Below, in pieces: positions 40,156-41,991 of a DNA stretch of 41,991 bases. A program made the position numbers and the translations under genes. Source of the stretch: an uncultured Clostridia bacterium. Its GTDB lineage: Bacteria > Bacillota > Clostridia > Christensenellales > Aristaeellaceae. Below the pieces are notes generated by a model that saw nothing but the letters and a program-made list of their open reading frames with translations, made no database searches and was not told the origin of the DNA. The DNA is taken from positions 1-41,991 of the forward strand of contig CAMVEB010000034.1 of NCBI GenBank assembly GCA_947166385.1, given 5' to 3'. Positions within the stretch are counted from its first letter, which is position 1; every line of letters starts with the position of its first letter.

Positions 40156-41523
40156 ATGGAACAATCCAGCAAAATGCCGCAGAACGAGCGGCGGGAAATG
40201 ACCAGAAAAGCGATCTCCGTCGCATGGCCCGCCATGGCGGAGAGCTTTTTTGTGGTGCTGGCCGGAATGATTGATACGATGATGGTGGCGGAGCTGGGCA
40301 GCTATGCCGTGGCAGCGGTGGGACTGACCGCTCAGCCGAAGTTCATCGGGCTGACGCTGTTCTTCGGGATCAACATCGCGGTATCCGCGCTGGTGGCCCG
40401 GCGGAAGGGCGAGCAACGTCAGGACAGCGCCAATGAGATCCTGCTTACAGCTTTCGGGCTGTCGGCGGTGCTGTGCGCGCTCATCACGGTGCTGTTTGTG
40501 GTCTTTGCCCCGCAGATCATGCAGCTGGCCGGGAGCAACGCGGACACCCATGAGGCAGCGGTGGAATACTTCCAGATCATTATGGGCGGGATGTTCTTCA
40601 ACGTGCTGACGATGGTCATCAACGCCGCGCAGCGGGGAAGCGGGAACACCCGACTGTCCATGATTACCAACCTGACGAGCAGCATCGTGAACGTGATCTT
40701 CAATTACCTGCTGATCGAGGGGCATCTGGGATTCCCGGCATGGGGAATCCGCGGGGCCGCGATTGCCACGGTGCTGGGAACGGTCGTATCCGCCGGGATG
40801 GCGGTTTTCTCCCTCTTCCGGCCGCGGAGCTATGTCCGGATTCCGGAGATGATCCGGAAGAAGATGAAGTGCACCAAGGAGAGCCTGAAATCCATCTGGA
40901 GCCTGGCATACAACTCTTCGCTGGAAAACATCGCGATGCGGATCGGGTTCCTGGCGACGGCGATGCTGGCGGCCCGGCTGGGGACGGACGAATTCGCGGC
41001 GCACAATATCGGGATGAACCTGCTGGGGCTTGGCTTCTCCTTCGCCGACGGCATGCAGGTGGCGGCTGTGGCCCTGACGGGGGAGGCCCTGGGAGCGGGC
41101 AAGAAAAAGGAAGCACGAGAATACGGCGGGATCTGCCAGCGGATCGGACTGCTGATTTCCATCGGGCTGGCGGTGCTGATGCTGATCGGCGGGCGATGGT
41201 TCTTCGGGCTGTACTTCCGGGAAGAGCATATTCTTGACATGGGCGTGATCATTACGCGGTACACGATGGTGATCGTGCTGCTGCAGATCTCGCAGATTAT
41301 TTACACAGGCTGCCTGCGGGCGGCGGGGGATGTCCGCTATACACTGGTGGGGGCACTGATCAGCGTAACGCTGATCCGGACAGTGGTCACCGTGCTGCTG
41401 GTGCTGGTGTTCAACCTGGGGCTGCACGGGATCTGGCTGGGGGTGCTGAGCGACCAGCTGTCGCGGTTCACGCTGATGCGACGGAGATTCAGGAAAGGAA
41501 AATGGGTTGATCTGAAGATTTAG
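40156..41523 (+). CDS. MATE family multidrug efflux transporter
   Basis: The protein has 455 residues from the ATG at 40156 (AAGGGG upstream), a normal length. Twelve hydrophobic helices are arranged in two similar halves. 'ISVAWPAMAESFFVVLAGMIDTMMV' (seen in two parts) is the MATE N-terminal pattern, and 'INAAQRGSGNTRLSMITNL' is the loop with the family's conserved glycine. MATE proteins export cationic drugs and metabolites in exchange for sodium or protons. It stands alone between its own promoter and the rpsB promoter. Any substrate is unknown. Confidence 0.92.
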   Translation: MEQSSKMPQNERREMTRKAISVAWPAMAESFFVVLAGMIDTMMVAELGSYAVAAVGLTAQPKFIGLTLFFGINIAVSALVARRKGEQRQDSANEILLTAFGLSAVLCALITVLFVVFAPQIMQLAGSNADTHEAAVEYFQIIMGGMFFNVLTMVINAAQRGSGNTRLSMITNLTSSIVNVIFNYLLIEGHLGFPAWGIRGAAIATVLGTVVSAGMAVFSLFRPRSYVRIPEMIRKKMKCTKESLKSIWSLAYNSSLENIAMRIGFLATAMLAARLGTDEFAAHNIGMNLLGLGFSFADGMQVAAVALTGEALGAGKKKEAREYGGICQRIGLLISIGLAVLMLIGGRWFFGLYFREEHILDMGVIITRYTMVIVLLQISQIIYTGCLRAAGDVRYTLVGALISVTLIRTVVTVLLVLVFNLGLHGIWLGVLSDQLSRFTLMRRRFRKGKWVDLKI

Positions 41524-41526
41524 TTG

Positions 41527-41660
41527 TTGATTTTGGAAAAAAGATGTGATAAAATCCATTCGATTACGCACCTTTTCTCTGCGACTGCTTGTGCTGCGCT
41601 TTCCGCGGTGGCCGGTTGCAAAGGAGAAAGGGGTGGAAAATAACAAGGAGGGAACCCCAA
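41527..41660 (+). promoter_or_regulatory. rpsB promoter and structured leader
   Basis: TTGATT (41527-41532), 17-base spacer, TAAAAT (41550-41555), then about 100 bases of leader before rpsB. CACCTTTTCTCT (41570-41581) can pair with the GGAGAAAGGGGTG stretch near 41623-41635, enclosing a GC-rich segment. Leaders that bind S2 are known in other bacteria; whether this one does is open. Confidence 0.55.
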
Positions 41661-41991
41661 ATGGCAGTCATTTCCATGAAACAGCTCCTGGAAGCCGGCG
41701 TGCACTTCGGTCATCAGACCCGCCGGTGGAACCCGAAGATGGCGCAGTACATCTTCACCGAACGCAACGGCATCTACATCATCGACCTGCAGAAGACCGT
41801 CCGCAAGGTTGACGAAGCTTACGCGTTCGTCCGCGACATCGCGATGGAAGGCAAGACCATCCTGTTCGTCGGCACCAAGAAGCAGGCGCAGGAATCCATC
41901 GAGAGCGAAGCCAAGCGCTGCAACATGTTCTATGTGAACAACCGCTGGCTGGGCGGCATGCTGACCAACTTCAAGACCATCCGCACCCGGA
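41661..41991 (+). CDS. rpsB: 30S ribosomal protein S2 (N-terminal part)
   Basis: The gene runs off the right edge; about 110 residues are visible. '[20 protein letters not shown]' and '[20 protein letters not shown]' followed by 'FVGTKKQAQ' and '[12 protein letters not shown]' are invariant S2 blocks. It binds the 30S head and is needed for S1 docking. AAGGAGGG lies 9 bases before the ATG. Elongation factor Ts (tsf) normally follows. Confidence 0.97.
   Translation, partial: MAVISMKQLLEAGVHFGHQTRRWNPKMAQYIFTERNGIYIIDLQKTVRKVDEAYAFVRDIAMEGKTILFVGTKKQAQESIESEAKRCNMFYVNNRWLGGMLTNFKTIRTR

Noticed and set aside
1..41991. CRISPR, prophage, antiphage or secretion system genes
   Set aside because: No repeat-spacer pattern, no phage structural genes and no known defence gene set was seen; the truncated MazF and ATPase fragments are the only traces of such elements.

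Overview
The window looks like a chromosomal segment of an anaerobic, moderately GC-rich member of the Clostridia (Bacillota), possibly a gut or rumen lineage related to Christensenellales. This rests on the strong Shine-Dalgarno sites, the sigma-A type promoters, a rubredoxin-first rubrerythrin, an oxygen-sensitive iron-sulfur L-serine ammonia-lyase, a cytoplasmic-type pectinesterase, and the very large number of sensor kinases and c-di-GMP proteins. The genus assignment is a guess. No rRNA, tRNA, CRISPR array, phage block or intact insertion sequence was seen.

Layout. (1) 1-6.1 kb: the start of a sugar ABC transporter binding protein; a minus-strand operon of a Suv3-like RNA helicase, a histidine phosphatase and a small membrane protein broken by an in-frame TAA; then aroB and a double zinc-ribbon protein. 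(2) 6.2-13.4 kb: a tight operon of a response regulator/HD-GYP protein and two paralogous hybrid histidine kinases ending in HPt domains. (3) 13.5-16.1 kb: two secreted proteins, a caspase-like protein with Ig-like repeats and a thioredoxin with an Ig-like tail. (4) 16.1-28.8 kb: a membrane GGDEF-PAS-GGDEF-EAL protein, divergent from an HD-GYP protein with a beta-rich tail and an exported MTA/SAH nucleosidase; then a binding-protein/PAS/GGDEF protein and a 7-TM PAS hybrid kinase that share the same sensory modules. The kinase carries an in-frame TGA. (5) 28.9-31.6 kb: a PspC protein, a pectinesterase, a small exported protein and a decayed MazEF pair. (6) 31.7-36.8 kb: L-serine ammonia-lyase, a small membrane protein, a free-standing HPt protein and an amino-acid permease fused to a hybrid histidine kinase. 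(7) 36.8-39.3 kb: a FUSC-type membrane protein fused to a degenerate HAD domain, then a junkyard of gene remnants (AAA ATPase, WYL regulator, rubrerythrin 3' end). (8) 39.3 kb to the end: rubrerythrin, a MATE transporter and the start of rpsB.

How it may work together. About 19 kb of coding sequence is signalling. Six proteins carry c-di-GMP or histidine-kinase output domains on large sensory modules, and several of the sensors point to amino acids: a dCache domain with the amino-acid-binding residue pattern, a pair of SBP_bac_3-like domains, and an APC permease fused to a kinase beside a serine-degrading enzyme. My main inference is an amino-acid (possibly serine) responsive phosphorelay and c-di-GMP island. 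The HPt protein would be a shared relay, and the double-receiver HD-GYP protein the likely output of the two upstream kinases. The same window also shows active gene decay: two premature stops in otherwise intact genes, and at least five gene fragments.
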